From: Pseudomonadota bacterium
Lineage (GTDB): Bacteria; Myxococcota; UBA9042; PHBI01
Length of the DNA stretch: 6,986 nt
Direction: 5' to 3'
Assembly (NCBI GenBank): GCA_005788935.1
Contig: SYAK01000025.1
Coordinates: 1-6,986 of the forward strand
Positions 5,841 through 6,986 of the stretch are shown here, one piece after another. Position 1 is the stretch's first letter, and each line of letters begins with the position of its first letter. The notes under the pieces were generated by a model. That model was not told the origin of the DNA. It saw only the letters and a list, made by a program, of their open reading frames with translations, and searched no databases. A program made the position numbers and the translations under genes.

Positions 5841-6986
5841 ATGACGCGTCCCTCTGCCCGCATCCTCGCGCTCGTCGCTTCCGTCGCTCCTTCCATCGCA
5901 GGCTGCGCCGATGATGGCGCGCCGCGCGTCGCAGGCGATACCATCGCCACGACCGACGGCGCGACGCCCGACGACGACGCTTCTGCCGACGCGTCCCCAG
6001 ACGACGCCGAGTCCCCCGACGACGCGGTCGAAGCCGACGCGGACGACGCCACGGCCAGCACGGACGACATCCCGGACGCGGGCCCCGACACTGCGACGCC
6101 GCCCGTCGACCCGATCCCGCCCGTCGATGTGGCGCCCGACCCCGGCAACTGCAGCCCCGTCGGCGGCGACGTGAACGTCTTCGACCTGCAGGACCCCGCC
6201 TGCCCCGACCACATCAGCCCGGAGCCCGAGGGGACGCCCGGCGTCGCGGTCGAGCTGAAGGGCCTCGTCATCACGGCGAACTTCGGCGACACCTTCTTCG
6301 CTCAGGACCCGCGCGGCGGCCCGTACAGCGGCATCACCATCTTCGCCCACGGCGACTACAAGGATGAGACGAAGCCCGGGCAGCTGGTCGACATCACCGG
6401 AAACTATTCGGAGTTCTTTGAAAACACCCAGGTCTATCTCGAGACGCTGACCGTTCGCGACGAGGTCGACGTGCCGCTGCCGTACGAGGCCCTGCACCCG
6501 CTGCACCTCGCGACGAACGGCCCGCTCGCCGAGATGATGGAGTCGGTCCTCGTCCGCGTCGTCGATGTCGCCACGACCCACACGAAGCCGGATTGCCCCT
6601 TCGAGTTCGGGGAGTTCGAGGTCGGCGGCGGCCTGCGCATCGACGACATGGCCTACCGCTGGGACGCCCGCCTCGGTGACCAGTTCACGTCCATCACCGG
6701 GCCGCTGAACTTCAGCTTCGGCAATCACAAGATCGAGCCGCGCGAGGCCGAAGACGTCGTCGTCGCCTCCGCGGGCCTCACGACCGGCCTCTCGAAGTGC
6801 ATCCCCAACGAGTGCCAGGCCCCCGCAGACGCGACGGGCACACGGGCCGTCATCATCAACGAAATCATGGCCGACCCGATGGGCAGTGACGTCAACCAGG
6901 AGTGGGTTGAGTTGTACAACCCGGGCAGCGCACCCGTCGACGTCGCTGGCTGGCAGCTGCGCGACTGCGCGACCCAGGCCTGGACC
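5841..6986 (+). CDS. Secreted lipoprotein with OB-fold-like and lamin-tail domains (3' truncated by window)
   Basis: The 382 codons present are open to the window end, so the C-terminus is missing. The N-terminus MTRPSARILALVASVAPSIAGC is a lipoprotein signal with lipobox SIAGC (Cys22). Residues 23-102 are a linker extremely rich in Asp, Ala and Pro, common in myxobacterial surface proteins. Residues about 134-208 look like the OB-fold domain found in secreted nucleases of the YhcR/ExeM kind: GVAVELKGLVIT, DTFFAQDP, a GQLVDITGNYSEF strand and TQVYLE. A second beta-rich half runs to about 310. From about 336, AVIINEIMADP, EWVELYNPG (354-362) and VDVAGWQLRDC mark the first half of a lamin-tail domain. 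In related proteins OB and lamin-tail modules accompany extracellular nuclease or protease domains, but none is visible here. The product is probably exported to the cell surface; its molecular role is unknown. Domain calls come from motif recognition. Confidence 0.85.
   Translation, partial: MTRPSARILALVASVAPSIAGCADDGAPRVAGDTIATTDGATPDDDASADASPDDAESPDDAVEADADDATASTDDIPDAGPDTATPPVDPIPPVDVAPDPGNCSPVGGDVNVFDLQDPACPDHISPEPEGTPGVAVELKGLVITANFGDTFFAQDPRGGPYSGITIFAHGDYKDETKPGQLVDITGNYSEFFENTQVYLETLTVRDEVDVPLPYEALHPLHLATNGPLAEMMESVLVRVVDVATTHTKPDCPFEFGEFEVGGGLRIDDMAYRWDARLGDQFTSITGPLNFSFGNHKIEPREAEDVVVASAGLTTGLSKCIPNECQAPADATGTRAVIINEIMADPMGSDVNQEWVELYNPGSAPVDVAGWQLRDCATQAWT

Noticed and set aside
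5697..6728. A 343-codon open frame on the - strand opposite the lamin-tail lipoprotein
   Set aside because: The + strand frame has a lipobox, linker and lamin-tail motifs. The antisense product is Arg/Val/Gly-rich with no domain.

Overview
The window reads as a very GC-rich chromosome segment from a member of the Myxococcota (the former deltaproteobacterial myxobacteria and relatives). The evidence is the strong G/C bias at third codon positions and two lipobox-bearing surface proteins with long Asp/Ala/Pro linkers. One of these also has the CGDDGCGGSCG-type cysteine repeat and a C-terminal Gly/Cys, hydrophobic, Arg tail of MYXO-CTERM style. The phylum assignment is an inference from protein architecture. 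No rRNA, tRNA, CRISPR array, transposase or integrase is visible.

Layout. Positions 1-65 hold the last codons of an upstream + strand gene whose stop sits one base before the likely GTG start (67) of a MotB/OmpA-family stator-like protein ending at 1302. That protein has an unusually long Pro/Ala/Arg-rich N-terminal extension containing three tandem 16-residue repeats. After 68 bases comes a 744-residue lipoprotein (1371-3605, +). It carries an agmatine/peptidylarginine deiminase (PAD_porph-type) catalytic domain with the His-x-Asp and Cys motifs intact, then about 190 residues of disulfide-type cysteine-rich modules and a MYXO-CTERM-like tail.

Convergent to it on the - strand is a two-gene unit: gcvT (5630-4518), the T-protein of the glycine cleavage system, followed after 49 bases by an RNase Z-like metallo-beta-lactamase-fold hydrolase (4468-3677). 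A perfect 10-bp inverted repeat lies in the short gap and touches the start codon of the second gene. No gcvH or gcvP is in the window.

A 210-base divergent spacer (5631-5840) separates gcvT from a + strand lipoprotein (5841 to the window end, truncated). It has an Asp/Pro/Ala linker, an OB-fold-like beta domain and the beginning of a lamin-tail domain.

How they fit together. The + strand genes concern the cell envelope and outside (stator/peptidoglycan anchor, surface deiminase, surface lamin-tail lipoprotein), while the - strand pair is cytoplasmic metabolism. I see no evidence that the whole window is one system. The most unusual item is the surface-targeted deiminase, since agmatine deiminases are normally cytosolic and few bacterial peptidylarginine deiminases are characterised.
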